From NCBI GenBank assembly GCA_001312405.1, contig BBDR01000012.1, positions 1 to 64,000 on the forward strand: a stretch of 64,000 nucleotides of DNA, given 5' to 3'. This stretch comes from Clostridium sp. NkU-1. GTDB lineage: Bacteria; Bacillota_A; Clostridia; Lachnospirales; Lachnospiraceae. A model generated the notes under the pieces. That model saw nothing but the letters and a program-made list of their open reading frames with translations. It did not search any database and had not been told where the DNA came from. Every line of letters starts with the position of its first letter. The stretch's first letter is position 1. Shown one piece after another: positions 63,154 through 64,000 of the stretch. The translations under genes were made by a program, and so were the position numbers.

Positions 63154-63974
63154 TCATCCTTTCACCGCACCTGCAACCAGGCTATCCTGAATCTGATTGC
63201 TCAGCATAAAATAAATAACAATGGTGGGCAGGGTGGCAATGACCATGCCCGCTCCGATCAGACCCCAATCAGTGGAATATTGGCCCGCAAAGGACATGAT
63301 TCCCACGGGCAAGGTACGGTACCGGTCGCTGTCCACAAAGGTATTGGCTAACATCAGCTCATTCCAGGTTCCTAAAAAGGTAAAAATAGAAGCAGTGGCA
63401 ACCGCCGGCTTGACGATGGGAAGTATAATGGCTGCAAAGCACCGGAAAATCCCGCAGCCGTCAATACAGGCTGCCTCTTCTATTTCTATGGGGATGCTTT
63501 TGTAAAATCCGATTAATATCATGATGCTCATGGGAAGAGCTCCCGAAATATAAGGAATAAGCAGCCCTAAGTATCCTCCCTTTAATCCAGTTTTATCAAG
63601 TACCTGAAACAGGGGCAGCAGGGCGGCCTGGGCCGGAATCATAATTCCCAATGCGAAAACTCCAAATACCAGGGATTTTAGCTTCCATTTCATTCTGGCT
63701 ATGGCATAAGCAGCATGGCAGATAAAATCCCTGCAACAGCCACGGTGGCCATGGAATAAAATATGGAGTTTAAAAAGTACCGGATTAAGTTTGTCTGGGT
63801 AAACGCATTTCCGTAATTTTCCCATCTCCAGATCTGGGGAAGCCCGATGGGGTTTTCTCCAAATATTTCTCCATTGCTTTTTAAGGAAAAGGTAAAAAGC
63901 CAATATAAGGGAAAAAGCTGAGTCAGTGCAATGAGGCACAGCAGCAAAAACTTTATCTTTTTTTTCATCTTCAT
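63154..63974 (-). CDS. Carbohydrate ABC transporter permease, MalG type (frameshifted)
   Basis: About 273 residues with six helices: MKMKKKIKFLLLCLIALTQL, FPLYWLFTFSLKSNGEIF, and a loop with the EAA motif EEAACIDGCGIFRCFAAIIL-P that contacts the ATPase. The end NQIQDSLVAGAVKG is typical of MalG-like proteins. A base lost near 63706 breaks the frame before HAAYAIARMKWKL. GAGGAGAC precedes the ATG. A MalF partner probably lies just outside the window. The phosphorylase gene follows 7 bases after its stop. Confidence 0.9.
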
Positions 63975-64000
63975 AGGACCGTCTCCTCATTTATATGGCT

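Overview
The window comes from the chromosome of a spore-forming, low-to-moderate GC Firmicute, most likely a Lachnospiraceae (Lacrimispora / Clostridium saccharolyticum-like) species. The evidence is the sporulation and germination genes (spoIIP, gpr, gerM), CIRCE/HrcA control of the dnaK locus, and gene order matching the Bacillus subtilis comEC-holA-rpsT-gpr-spoIIP-lepA-hemW-hrcA-grpE-dnaK-dnaJ-prmA-rsmE-mtaB block and the ireB-ruvX-DUF1292-mltG-trmR-U32 peptidase block. Almost all genes are on the minus strand, so the gene order reads from high to low coordinates.

Layout. 0-5 kb: U32 peptidase (partial), trmR-like methyltransferase, a short MltG-like protein, RNase J, Fur, DUF1292, RuvX and IreB in one minus-strand operon. 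5-11 kb: mtaB, an HPr-like protein (+), thiI with its cysteine desulfurase, rsmE, prmA. 11-18.4 kb: a TSUP permease, a small nucleotidyltransferase, a cell-wall-binding-repeat protein, then dnaJ, dnaK, grpE, hrcA behind a perfect CIRCE element. 18.4-20.3 kb: two plus-strand secreted 3D-domain proteins. 20.3-27 kb: hemW, lepA, a type I toxin-antitoxin locus, spoIIP, gpr and plus-strand rpsT.

27-41 kb: a headless contractile-tail cluster in PBSX xkd order, interpreted as an R-type tailocin. It has a lysis cassette (amidase, holin), tail fibre, baseplate, tape measure, chaperone, tube and sheath. At its upstream end is a CI/Cro-like divergent switch with an ImmA-type protease. The tail-fibre gene ends in what looks like an invertible cassette: two alternative C-terminal modules of nearly equal length lie tail to tail between 22-bp inverted repeats that keep the reading frame. 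The cluster sits between rpsT and holA, which are neighbours in B. subtilis.

41-64 kb: AI-2E family permease, holA, comEC, gerM, a sensor kinase, a DegV protein, an ABC exporter, an unrecognised conserved protein, the glycolytic set gpmI-tpiA-pgk-gap, a Na/Pi cotransporter, a large GH94-clan glycoside phosphorylase and a sugar ABC permease running off the end.

A feature of the whole window is single-base indels in more than 30 genes, mostly at A/T runs of 7-8 or at short C/G runs. They hit essential genes (rnj, holA, rpsT, gap, tpiA, lepA) and are best read as uncorrected sequencing errors. CDS coordinates below span the reconstructed gene, and each disruption is noted.
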